From positions 1-22,650 of IMG/VR virus record IMGVR_UViG_3300044628_000683: 22,650 nucleotides of DNA. One strand, given 5' to 3'. Under the pieces are notes generated by a model, which searched no databases, was not told the DNA's origin, and was given only the letters and a program-made list of their open reading frames with translations. The DNA is from a virus. Below, piece after piece: positions 1 through 7,992 of the stretch; the stretch's first letter is position 1, and each line of letters opens with the position of its first letter. Both the position numbers and the translations under genes were made by a program.

Positions 1-336
1 CAAATCTATAAACATTAGACTAAAGTAATAAGCATGAGCAATGAAAAGTCCTGTAGTTATTATATAATAATAAATTTTACTAACTTTTATTGCTTTTTGT
101 TTATTGATCATACTTATTAATAATTTATTTTTACTAAAATTATTATACCAATTTTTTGTAATTATTACAATAGCCAAATAAGTTACTGTAATACTTGCAA
201 TTATATTATAAACAGCATTATTACTAAATTGCTGTATTGTTTGTTCATTTTGTAATAATGAAAATGTAATCCAACGTCCGCCCCCGTACCAAAGTAACAT
301 CAAAAAAGCAAGATATTTATTTAATTTATTTAACAT
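1..336 (-). CDS. Small multi-pass membrane protein, 3' part cut by window edge
   Basis: The frame opens with ATG at 336 and stays open for 112 codons to base 1, so the C-terminus lies outside the window. A GAGG ribosome binding site sits about 7 bases upstream, and the start overlaps the end of the preceding gene by 11 bases. The visible part has three likely membrane segments, near residues 8-27, 41-60 and 88-110, with a lysine/asparagine-rich loop at about 61-85. Its first segment (LMLLWYGGGRW) resembles that of the upstream protein (ILLIWYLAIRW), so the two are probably paralogues. No family is recognised. Being downstream of the tail-fibre block, it could be a lysis, superinfection-exclusion or other accessory membrane protein, but nothing in the sequence decides this. 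Confidence 0.7.
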   Translation of the reverse strand, partial: MLNKLNKYLAFLMLLWYGGGRWITFSLLQNEQTIQQFSNNAVYNIIASITVTYLAIVIITKNWYNNFSKNKLLISMINKQKAIKVSKIYYYIITTGLFIAHAYYFSLMFIDL

Positions 337-721
337 CTTTCAACCTCAATTTTTGCAATATTTTGATAAAAAAAAAACTTTCTTGGTAGCATAAACTAAT
401 ATTTAATATATAATAAGTAGTAATTAATATATCTAAAATCACATAAAATAAATTAATAGTTGATGGGTCTTTTAAATAATCAAAAGTCATTAATCCTACA
501 CATGCTAAATTGTATAAAAATAATCCTAAACTTAACATGTAATATGTCTTGTTTCTTTCTTTTGAAAACAATGTTATGCTCAAATAGCCAATGCTAATAA
601 AAGCAATCAATAAACTTGATGGATTAAATAGCCATTCTATGCTTAATTGATTAGTGTTTGCTAACATCACCCAGCGAATTGCTAAATACCAAATCAATAA
701 TATTGCTGTAAAAAATCTCAT
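326..721 (-). CDS. Small four-pass membrane protein, unknown function
   Basis: This 131-residue protein starts at ATG 721 behind an AAGGAAAC-type ribosome binding site. Four hydrophobic segments are visible, near residues 4-20, 36-52, 61-79 and 90-111, and the C-terminal tail is basic (KILQKLRLKDVK). It follows the terminator hairpin that closes the fibre block, and no promoter is obvious between the two, so it may be expressed by read-through. Its first segment shares a WY-x3-RW pattern with the next gene, which overlaps it by 11 bases, suggesting a tandem duplication. Small size and membrane segments at the end of a late region would suit a lysis role, but four segments are more than most holins have and no family is recognised. 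Confidence 0.75.
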   Translation of the reverse strand: MRFFTAILLIWYLAIRWVMLANTNQLSIEWLFNPSSLLIAFISIGYLSITLFSKERNKTYYMLSLGLFLYNLACVGLMTFDYLKDPSTINLFYVILDILITTYYILNISLCYQESFFFIKILQKLRLKDVK

Positions 722-731
722 TATGTTTCCT

Positions 732-761
732 TTTTAAAAATGAGAAGCCTCCGAAGAGGCT
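732..761 (-). terminator. Intrinsic terminator hairpin with UUCG tetraloop
   Basis: Read on the minus strand, 761-746 forms a perfect stem AGCCTC-TTCG-GAGGCT, six pairs closed by the very stable C(UUCG)G tetraloop. It is followed by TCTCATTTTT, a T-rich but interrupted tail. It begins seven bases after the stop codon of the 119-residue gene and ends just before the ribosome binding site of the next gene. It therefore separates the fibre block from the membrane-protein pair. The imperfect T tract suggests it may be leaky. Confidence 0.75.
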
Positions 762-767
762 GTTAAG

Positions 768-1127
768 TTAAATTAAAAATAAAGTTTTACTAAAAATTAA
801 TTGTAATTTATCCAAAGTATTGATATCTTGTATGTTATTAAACACTACTAAATAAGTATTAACTAACGGCGTAATTCTTTGTACATACTCAAGCATATTA
901 TCAAGATTGTTTATCCAATTAATAGGAAAAGATATTGCTATTGTTATATTAGGATTAATTGCTTTATATTTTGTATAAAAATCTGTAGTTAGTGCAACTT
1001 GCTCATCTACCGTTCTTATTGTGGCATTATCACCTTGAAGTTCTTTACAAAATATATAATTTGCTCTATTTAATAAATCAGCATTAATATCATCAGATAA
1101 ATTATTAATTGTATATAAAGTTGTCAT
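768..1127 (-). CDS. Unidentified 119-residue protein at the end of the fibre block
   Basis: The start at ATG 1127 has a strong AAGGAG ribosome binding site that overlaps the stop codon of the collar-fibre gene, so the two genes are translationally linked. No family is recognised. The sequence has no signal peptide, no membrane segment and no cysteine cluster. It alternates probable strands (IFCKEL, ITIAISFP, TYLVVFN) with amphipathic helices, as in a small alpha/beta fold. Its place directly after the receptor-binding genes and before the terminator would fit a fibre assembly factor or another virion-associated protein, but this is only positional inference. Confidence 0.7.
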   Translation of the reverse strand: MTTLYTINNLSDDINADLLNRANYIFCKELQGDNATIRTVDEQVALTTDFYTKYKAINPNITIAISFPINWINNLDNMLEYVQRITPLVNTYLVVFNNIQDINTLDKLQLIFSKTLFLI

Positions 1128-1139
1128 AATTATTTCTCC

Positions 1140-2306
1140 TTAAAATTTAATATGAAAATATACAAATTCAGTCGGTTGCATATTATTATGCGGTTGCCCA
1201 CCACCTACATTATTTGTGTTATATTGATTAGCTCCTGTATCTAAACCCTGCCTATTGCTAAACACATCGTTAGCGTCATAATCGTTAAATACATAACCTT
1301 GTACATAGTGATTATGACTTGGCATTTGATTAATAGTCAATGTATGTGTTTCAGCACCTGTAAATTTACCTATACCGTGGCTTGTACTTGCATTTGCTAA
1401 TACTTTGCCTTGATAATCAGGCACATTGAATGTAGTAGCACTTGATACATTTCCAATTGTCAAAAACATAGTATGTGTACCTGATTGTGTACCGCTTGTT
1501 GCTATATATGTACTAGTAATTAAATTGGCATAACTAGTTGCTAAATTAAATGTATTAGCTCCTGTTACATTTATCCAATATGTGGTATTAGCAGATAACC
1601 CTGTAGGTAATGCACCTGTTGTTGTAAAGTATATTTTTTGTCCTGTAGTTAGCCCATGGTTAGTTAAGGTGATAACAGCAGGCGTTGCAATGCTTATTGT
1701 AGCCGTACTTTTTTCTGTATTTAATAAATTGAATAATGCAGAATATTCACTTCGGTTGTAACTACTGCCATTACACAATAAATAACCACCTAGATTTGGT
1801 GCTACATTTTGAATAATGGTGCCAGTTGGTACATTATCTGGAGTAGTATTTAATACCATATTTAATTGTTCTATAATAACATAACTTCTAGTTGAAGTTG
1901 GTTGAGTAGTACCACTTCCAGTGTCTCTTATGCTTACAGATGTTGGACTTGTTACAGAAATAGTTTCTATTAATATATTAGATGTATTCCAATTTGAATT
2001 ATTATCCACAGTGGGGATAAACAAATCTTGTCCAAAGAATGAAGATGTTGTTTCGTTGTACCATTTAATAGTTGCTTGTCCCGTTGCAAAACCAATTTGC
2101 CAGCACCCAGTTAGTTTGTAAATGCCAGGTTGTAACAATATTGTATTATTAGTTGGATTTAGTGTTATGTTTGAACCAATCAATCTACTAATTATACCTA
2201 ATTGTAATCTTCTTGAACCATCCCAAACATTCACTCCCGCAGGTGGTAAAAAATGTCCAACACTTTGCGTCGGTGAATTATTTTTTAATACTGCATTATT
2301 TGCCAT
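1140..2306 (-). CDS. Tail-collar-domain fibre (probable receptor-binding protein)
   Basis: The frame could begin at 2393, but ATG 2306 (388 residues) is chosen because GAGGAG lies just upstream and the gene then begins two bases after the previous stop. Residues 1-150 look like a C1q/TNF-type beta jelly roll ending SYVIIEQL. Residues 159-198 (VPTGTIIQ, GYLLCNGSSYNRSEYSALF) are the start of a phage tail collar domain (PF07484), and the collar resumes at about 281-307 (FNVPDYQGKVL). An inserted module at about 199-280 carries the NHGLTTGQKIYF and LPTGLSANTTYWI pattern seen in other phage tail proteins. The end is typical of collar fibres: HTLTINQMPSHNH at 321-333 and HNNMQPTEFVYFHIKF at 373-388. 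It is probably the distal adhesin that contacts the host surface; the receptor is unknown. Confidence 0.85.
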   Translation of the reverse strand: MANNAVLKNNSPTQSVGHFLPPAGVNVWDGSRRLQLGIISRLIGSNITLNPTNNTILLQPGIYKLTGCWQIGFATGQATIKWYNETTSSFFGQDLFIPTVDNNSNWNTSNILIETISVTSPTSVSIRDTGSGTTQPTSTRSYVIIEQLNMVLNTTPDNVPTGTIIQNVAPNLGGYLLCNGSSYNRSEYSALFNLLNTEKSTATISIATPAVITLTNHGLTTGQKIYFTTTGALPTGLSANTTYWINVTGANTFNLATSYANLITSTYIATSGTQSGTHTMFLTIGNVSSATTFNVPDYQGKVLANASTSHGIGKFTGAETHTLTINQMPSHNHYVQGYVFNDYDANDVFSNRQGLDTGANQYNTNNVGGGQPHNNMQPTEFVYFHIKF

Positions 2307-2308
2307 AG

Positions 2309-5300
2309 TTAAATCTCCTCTATAATTAAAACAGGATAAGACTGACTGAGTGTAGTATATACTCCAGTACCCACCGCTCCTATCCTTTCGCAAGGATTAG
2401 ATACCCACTTAGTTTGTTCTAGTTGAACTGTTGTATTTGCATTTGCATTAATAACAACTGCGTATGCTAACATTGACCCAGCTGTGCTGTCAGCAGTTGA
2501 TGATGCATAAGTACCTCCGCTATTACTAACAGGAGTTGTACCGGTTATTTTAATACTATACTGTAAATGTGGATTATTGAGTGCTGCGGGGTCACAAAAT
2601 GGCACCATAGCAGTAATTTTATAATTACGATTTGCTGTTAAAGTTGCCGTCCATGTAGACGTATCAAACGATACAGTATTACCTAACAACAATCTTTGAT
2701 TATCTAGCCTAATTAATTGCCCTGTTGCAATATTTGCACCTTGTGCTACAGTTAAAGAAGCAATTAAATAACCTTTTACTCCTGTTGTATAATCTACAGA
2801 TGAAGGGCGATATTGCAATATTATACCCGTAGTAGTTGATATTGCTTTTAAAATAGGGTTACTAAATCCAGATGATGGTTCAGTTGCTGTCAATTGCCCC
2901 GCCGTTGCATTACTAACAAAGTAATATTCACCAGCAGTTAAGGTAGTTGTACCGATAACATTCGTCCAGTTTGCTAAAGTTAAAACACCGATTTGTGTAG
3001 TAACAATACTATTCACACTTGGGATACTTGATATTAATTCTGTAGCAAGAGTTGATGCAATATCAGACCTTGCTAATACTAAATTAGTACCATTGTAATA
3101 CACCGCCTTACCAATATCAGCACTTGTAAAACCATGTCCTGTAATATTATAAGTGTTTGTAATTGCTGTGCTACCACCAGCACTTGCTGTATTTAATTGT
3201 TCCCATGTACCCGCAATTGTAGTATTATCTACTAATTGAAAATATATTTCACTATTTGATGCAACTGTGAATATTGAAGTACCTGTATTGTCAGTAATAC
3301 CAACTGTGCCAGTGCTTTTATTAATAACTCTGTATTCTTTACCTTCTAGCAATTTTAAAGAATTTGGTAATTTTATAGTATGAGTTGTAGTCCCCGTTAT
3401 TCTGATTTTACTATTGCTATTAAAATCAAGAGAAGTAACACTAGCAGATGCTACAATCTCCAGTGGTTCAATTGTAATACCAATTGTATTTACACCATCT
3501 TTTATTACTGATAATGCTTTTTTAAATGTATTAGGGCTACTTCCTGTTATTGTATTAACTACAAACGAATGCATAGCAAACGAAGAATTGCCAAAAGTAT
3601 AATCAATAACAGTGGCTGAACCACTTGCTATCTCATAACTAGCCCTTGCTCGTTCTTGTGCTCCTGAACTTCCAGACCATATATTTGTTTGATTTGCCCC
3701 CTCGGTAGCCACTTGGTTTATTGTGCCAAGCAAACTAACTACAAAATCACCTACCGCAGTCGGTGTGCCTACCGCATTATATAATATACTTGCACTAGTT
3801 ACTTGATTGTTATTAAATGCAGTCAATACTTTAGCCGTTGGTGTAGTCTGATTTACATTAGTAAAATTGATTGCTTTAGCTACTACTGAAGTTGTATTAC
3901 TAAGCGTAATAACAATATTAGCCGTTGTTTGTGCGGGGGCAACCAACCCCCAACTTTCTACCTTTTGAGATGTAGATGATGTTCTATTAATTAGTGTCAT
4001 TGCTACACCATTGTAAGTAACACTATTCGCTTGTGCTGATGCCCCGCAAGATAATTGCACCACTAAATATCTATTACTACCCGTTGGCACTGTATGGCTA
4101 ATTGTTAGTGAGTTTGTATTTGTACTAGCCCCAGTCGAACTAACAGCACCCAATACCACTCCACTTGCCTCACCACTTGCAGAGTAAAAATTAATATCAC
4201 CTGAACCACCACCACCTGTACCGTTTGGTGCATATATGTTTATATTATTACCAATTGCATCATTGCCAGTTTTTGCTGTACCTTTTATAATTACATCTAC
4301 ACCCGTGCTGTCTGTCTCTTTTGTACCAAGAATAATATCTTGATTAGCATTTGTCAATAAATAATCAGATTGTTTAGGATATATAAATTCCCAAGTACCA
4401 TTTGCTGTGCTGTTATCAAGTAATACAATATTTATATATAATGAAGCATTTAAAGTATAAATTACTGTAGATGCATCATTAAATATATTAGTGTTACCAT
4501 TACTGTTATTTAATATTGTATATGTAGTACCTTCAGTCAATAAAGTCGCATTAGGTAACTTAATACTTTGAAAGTTTGTACTATTTGCTAATATTTCTAT
4601 TAAACCGTTGTCATTTGCTGTTAGTGTGGTTGTAGAACTAGTAGCTGTAATTTCTCGCTTTTGAGTAACAAACATCTTACTTTCAATACCCTGAGGTGTA
4701 ACTTTAGCCATTACCAAAGGTGTATTTGCTGTGCTACCACTTGCACCCCCAATTGATGTTTTAAAATTAATAATTCCAGATGGTTTATTTCCAGTAGAGT
4801 TTGGGGCTGTAATATCAATATTAGGTGCTTGATTATCAGCACCTGTCATTTGCTGACCTTTTATTTGTACTGTAACTCCGTTAGCCCCTGTTTCTTGCAA
4901 CCCAAGAATAATATCCTGATTAGCATTTGTCAATAAGTAATCCGATATTTCTTCTACAAACGGTGTATGTACATGAGATATTGCAGTAGTGCTATTATAT
5001 TGTATGCTAACAATAATATTTTGTGTATGAGTTGTAGTAGCATATAATTTAACTAACATTCTGTCAGTATTTAGCACTGAGTAAGCCGTTGCGGTTGTCT
5101 CTAAATTTAACTCAGCATAATCTAAAGTTAAATTATTGCCATTGGGATTTGCTGTAAATAATAAAGTAGATGTGTTATCAGCACTATATTTCCACAATTC
5201 AGCATATATCTTAATAACATCACCAGTTGGTATTTTATCAGCCTTGGCTTTTATATTGAAATTCCACAACCCTGAACTTAGACTAAATTTATTAAGTGGT

Positions 5301-5905
5301 ACTGTAATAAATTGTTCTATTAATAATGTATTGTTATTAACAGTAATGTTTTTTGTTGTTAAAGTACCATTAGGTGGTATTGCAGTTAGTGTTTTATATG
5401 TTGCTGAGTTTATTGTAGTATCAGTTGCATTTAAATAATAAATTTGTCCCGTGCCAACTCCACCGCCGTTATTTAATCTTGTAATTATTTCATCAAGTGT
5501 TGTTTTTATACTTTTTGTATTACTATATTTAATTAAATGTGCAAGATTTGTATTCATAACAACTTCATTTGTTGAATTGTTATTATATACTTGCACATAA
5601 TCCCATCTATTACTTAATTCTATAACACTTGTAGAACCATTAATTGTGTCATTAATTGTGTCATGAAAAGGCTCTACAAATACTTTGTATGCTGTATTAT
5701 CAGTTTTTATTACATGAATATAACCAAAAGTTTGATAAACTTCTTGACCTATCGGCGTTGAAGATCGTGTCCACGGCAATGTTATTGTAATATCTTTATT
5801 TTGTATACTGCAATCTACGTATACAATCTGTCCCCAACCAATCAATGTTTCATCATCAGTAAAAATCACAGGTTGTAATAGTTGTCTTTCATAAGGTGTT
5901 GACAT
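2309..5905 (-). CDS. Large modular tail fibre protein, 1198 residues
   Basis: This is the largest gene of the window and almost entirely beta-rich, Thr/Asn/Ser-rich sequence, as in phage fibres. The N-terminal module (about 27-117) has an ITLP strand and an IELSNRWDYVQVY end. Two copies of a roughly 190-residue unit begin with SDYLLTNANQDIILG at residues 321 and 513. Each ends in a Y-x-I/V-x-N strand module closed by GTWEF or GTWEQ (about 445-508 and 843-904). The second copy is split by about 207 extra residues (583-790) with the look of an Ig-like domain (SLTISHTVPTGSNRYLVV, VTYNGVAMTLINR). Residues about 1044-1198 form a C1q-like jelly roll ending PVLIIEEI, probably the distal tip. It lies between small fibre-type proteins and the collar fibre, one base after the previous gene. 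A role in adsorption is inferred. Confidence 0.85.
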   Translation of the reverse strand: MSTPYERQLLQPVIFTDDETLIGWGQIVYVDCSIQNKDITITLPWTRSSTPIGQEVYQTFGYIHVIKTDNTAYKVFVEPFHDTINDTINGSTSVIELSNRWDYVQVYNNNSTNEVVMNTNLAHLIKYSNTKSIKTTLDEIITRLNNGGGVGTGQIYYLNATDTTINSATYKTLTAIPPNGTLTTKNITVNNNTLLIEQFITVPLNKFSLSSGLWNFNIKAKADKIPTGDVIKIYAELWKYSADNTSTLLFTANPNGNNLTLDYAELNLETTATAYSVLNTDRMLVKLYATTTHTQNIIVSIQYNSTTAISHVHTPFVEEISDYLLTNANQDIILGLQETGANGVTVQIKGQQMTGADNQAPNIDITAPNSTGNKPSGIINFKTSIGGASGSTANTPLVMAKVTPQGIESKMFVTQKREITATSSTTTLTANDNGLIEILANSTNFQSIKLPNATLLTEGTTYTILNNSNGNTNIFNDASTVIYTLNASLYINIVLLDNSTANGTWEFIYPKQSDYLLTNANQDIILGTKETDSTGVDVIIKGTAKTGNDAIGNNINIYAPNGTGGGGSGDINFYSASGEASGVVLGAVSSTGASTNTNSLTISHTVPTGSNRYLVVQLSCGASAQANSVTYNGVAMTLINRTSSTSQKVESWGLVAPAQTTANIVITLSNTTSVVAKAINFTNVNQTTPTAKVLTAFNNNQVTSASILYNAVGTPTAVGDFVVSLLGTINQVATEGANQTNIWSGSSGAQERARASYEIASGSATVIDYTFGNSSFAMHSFVVNTITGSSPNTFKKALSVIKDGVNTIGITIEPLEIVASASVTSLDFNSNSKIRITGTTTHTIKLPNSLKLLEGKEYRVINKSTGTVGITDNTGTSIFTVASNSEIYFQLVDNTTIAGTWEQLNTASAGGSTAITNTYNITGHGFTSADIGKAVYYNGTNLVLARSDIASTLATELISSIPSVNSIVTTQIGVLTLANWTNVIGTTTLTAGEYYFVSNATAGQLTATEPSSGFSNPILKAISTTTGIILQYRPSSVDYTTGVKGYLIASLTVAQGANIATGQLIRLDNQRLLLGNTVSFDTSTWTATLTANRNYKITAMVPFCDPAALNNPHLQYSIKITGTTPVSNSGGTYASSTADSTAGSMLAYAVVINANANTTVQLEQTKWVSNPCERIGAVGTGVYTTLSQSYPVLIIEEI
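4326..4370 (-). repeat. Direct repeat copy within the fibre gene (start of second unit)
   Basis: These 45 bases match 4902-4946 with three mismatches. They encode the opening of the second SDYLLTNANQDIILG unit. Near-identity at DNA level, in a gene whose protein units have otherwise diverged, suggests either recent duplication or ongoing recombination between the copies. Confidence 0.85.
4902..4946 (-). repeat. Direct repeat copy within the fibre gene (start of first unit)
   Basis: This is the partner of 4326-4370, 42 of 45 bases identical, encoding the opening of the first SDYLLTNANQDIILG unit. The copies are 576 bases apart, an exact multiple of three. Recombination between them would therefore delete or add one unit without breaking the frame. 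Confidence 0.85.
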
Positions 5906-5906
5906 A

Positions 5907-6236
5907 TTATGTTATCCTCGTATAAACGTTTGGTTCGGTTGCTATAAATTCAACATTATCATATTGATTTTTCAAAACATAACTAGTTGAAGTATCCCCA
6001 TTTTTTATAATAACTCCTGACGGAGATTGAATTGTGACTTTATTATCACTGTTGTCGTATTTAATAATTTTATATTCTGTTTTAACATAATCATTATTAA
6101 AATCAACAGCAGGTAATGTATACACTATTGCCCCTGCACTTGCGTCTAATTCAATAAGCTTTATAATAGTATAATTACCACCGCCTCCTCCACCACCACC
6201 GTTGCCGCCGTTACCTATATTATTACCAATTGGCAT
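5907..6236 (-). CDS. Small glycine-rich fibre-module protein
   Basis: ATG 6236 (109 residues) is preferred over the frame's first ATG at 6251. GGAGGTG lies directly before it and it starts one base after the upstream stop. Residues 5-20 are almost all Gly and Asn, with one run of eight glycines. A compact beta module follows (about 24-109) with LIELDA, VYTLPA, EYKIIKYD and NKVTIQSPSG strands. The same LP...Y-x-I...V-x-I layout occurs in the large fibre encoded immediately downstream. A free-standing module with a flexible glycine linker could be a connector or cap on the fibre or baseplate. No family is assigned with certainty. Confidence 0.7.
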   Translation of the reverse strand: MPIGNNIGNGGNGGGGGGGGNYTIIKLIELDASAGAIVYTLPAVDFNNDYVKTEYKIIKYDNSDNKVTIQSPSGVIIKNGDTSTSYVLKNQYDNVEFIATEPNVYTRIT

Positions 6237-6237
6237 T

Positions 6238-6552
6238 TTACACCTCCACATTCATTAAACTAGTTTGTAATGCAACCCCCACCGCTGCCGCCGTTGCTGA
6301 TTTTACTACTCTATAAGTACCTGCACTTAAATAAATATCAAGTCCATTCGTTTTTGTTGTCAATTGAAAAAGTGTATCATTTGCCCTATAGTTTACCCAA
6401 GTTTGAGAAGCAGGGCAATATATCTGAATTGTAACAGTTTCGGTTGTTGCTAAATTATCTGCTGTTATAAAACCAAGATGGTTAAAGTTTACACTAAAAC
6501 TATCACTTGTTGCCTCAGCAGTTTGTGGTATTATTAATATTTTTGTAGACAT
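6238..6552 (-). CDS. Small beta-rich virion protein, unknown
   Basis: The 104-residue frame starts at ATG 6552 after an AAGGAT ribosome binding site. It shows alternating strands (KILIIP, SFSVNFN, VTIQIYCP, GLDIYLSAGTYRVVKS) and no helix-forming or membrane segment. Placement between two fibre genes, with a one-base gap to the downstream gene, makes it part of the same translational block and probably a small structural or decoration protein of the fibre assembly. The LSAGTYRVVKS strand is of a kind common in virion beta sandwiches. No family can be named. Confidence 0.65.
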   Translation of the reverse strand: MSTKILIIPQTAEATSDSFSVNFNHLGFITADNLATTETVTIQIYCPASQTWVNYRANDTLFQLTTKTNGLDIYLSAGTYRVVKSATAAAVGVALQTSLMNVEV

Positions 6553-6564
6553 ATTTTATCCTTT

Positions 6565-7983
6565 TTAAAATTGAATTCTATTTGCATAAAATGTTATATG
6601 AAATCTACCTTCACCGCCAGGGGCGGTGCTAGACCAATTTAACCTATTTCGTTCAGGTATATTTTGATTAGAATATCTTACACTGCATAATGCTGGGAAA
6701 AGTTGATTTGGATAAGTAACAGTACCGCTCCCAAAACTTTCATTTGCGCCCAAAGCTTGTCCGAAATCAATAGTATTTGTAAATATGCCTATGGTCTCTA
6801 AATCGATACTGCTGTTAGTATAATTGAATACTACAAAATCAAAATGTACTAAATAAATTAAGTCGCTAATACCTGCGTTTTGATTAAAATTGATTTTAAT
6901 TGCGGTTAAATGCCCTGTTACATTACTAATTACAAATTTTGTTTTAAATATTGGGTTGTTATTAACTTCAAAATTATTGGTAAGCACGTTAAAAACATTT
7001 GTATCTATTCTTACATTAGAAACAGTGTCAGTTATGCTTGGAAAGTATAATCTTTTAGGTTCTTGATTTTGTGATACATTATTTGTGCCAAGTATTGTAT
7101 TTGCCTCAGTCAATGTTTTACCAATTACAGGTAATACAGTGCCAATTCCCTCAATACATACATCAGACAGATAAAAAGGATTTAGCCAATCTGTGGGATG
7201 TGATATAACTTTTAAAACAATAAAAATATAATCACTTGGTTTTTCTGATATAACTCCTAAATTACCACCATAAGTTTTTATTTCTAAAACAGCACTACTA
7301 TAATTATTTTCTAATAATATGTTTGTAGTGTATTTATCTAATAAAAATTGTGCGTTTTGAAATTTATACCTTGGGTTACCCGTAAAAGATAAAGAATACA
7401 TTGCACCATTACCACCACTATTTTTCAATGCAAATTTAATTTTTACATTATAAACTCCTACATCTGTAACTCCCACAGTTGGCGACTGTAATTTACCACA
7501 ATAAACTACAATTTCAGTGCCATTTGTAGTAAAATCACCAGTTATGGGGATTTCAGAAATGCTAATATAATCAGACAACTCAGTAAAACCCCAAGATACA
7601 CCATCAATTTTATCAACATCAGTAATAAAATTATCTGTGTTATTATCTTTTAATGAAGTAACAAACCTTTTATAATAATCACTCCACAAAGTAGCACCCG
7701 TACTATAGCCTCCCGCTGTTGCTATGTCAGTATTGAATGTATATGTACCTCCTTTGTTAAGAAACTCAATATGTTCGCTGTATAACTTGAATACACCGTT
7801 CATTTCAGCACGCTTAATATACTGCCCACCTGTAGCAGGGTCTTGCTCTTGACTTGGGGGAAAGCCTATCTCTTGATTGGCTACAATGTTGCTTGTGGCA
7901 ACTGGTGGTATAACTACATCGCCAGTTGCAGTTGTACCGTTTGCCCATTTTTTTATAATTGCCATTGGATTTATTAAAGACAT
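6565..7983 (-). CDS. Tail fibre / baseplate-distal protein with a conserved N-terminal domain
   Basis: The start at ATG 7983 has a strong AAGGAG site overlapping the previous stop. The N-terminal 100 residues match a domain seen at the start of phage fibre proteins: GDVVIPPV, then IGFPPSQEQDPATGGQYIKR, AEMNGVF, YTFNTDIATAGGYSTGATLW. This probably docks the protein to the baseplate. Residues about 110-472 are beta-rich and not assignable to a family, ending HITFYANRIQF. Its position right after the DUF2612 baseplate protein is where the first fibre gene is expected in Mu-like and Pam3-like gene orders. A role as proximal fibre or fibre adaptor is inferred from position and the N-terminal domain. 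Confidence 0.75.
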   Translation of the reverse strand: MSLINPMAIIKKWANGTTATGDVVIPPVATSNIVANQEIGFPPSQEQDPATGGQYIKRAEMNGVFKLYSEHIEFLNKGGTYTFNTDIATAGGYSTGATLWSDYYKRFVTSLKDNNTDNFITDVDKIDGVSWGFTELSDYISISEIPITGDFTTNGTEIVVYCGKLQSPTVGVTDVGVYNVKIKFALKNSGGNGAMYSLSFTGNPRYKFQNAQFLLDKYTTNILLENNYSSAVLEIKTYGGNLGVISEKPSDYIFIVLKVISHPTDWLNPFYLSDVCIEGIGTVLPVIGKTLTEANTILGTNNVSQNQEPKRLYFPSITDTVSNVRIDTNVFNVLTNNFEVNNNPIFKTKFVISNVTGHLTAIKINFNQNAGISDLIYLVHFDFVVFNYTNSSIDLETIGIFTNTIDFGQALGANESFGSGTVTYPNQLFPALCSVRYSNQNIPERNRLNWSSTAPGGEGRFHITFYANRIQF

Positions 7984-7992
7984 TTTATCTCC

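Noticed and set aside
2307-2393. Longer N-terminus for the collar fibre (start at 2393)
   Set aside because: It would overlap the large fibre's coding end by 85 bases. The first 29 residues do not look like the family, and ATG 2306 has a strong ribosome binding site.
1140-5905. Diversity-generating retroelement target in the fibre genes
   Set aside because: No reverse transcriptase and no template-like repeat are visible in the window. The 45-base repeats differ at positions that do not follow an adenine-mutation pattern.
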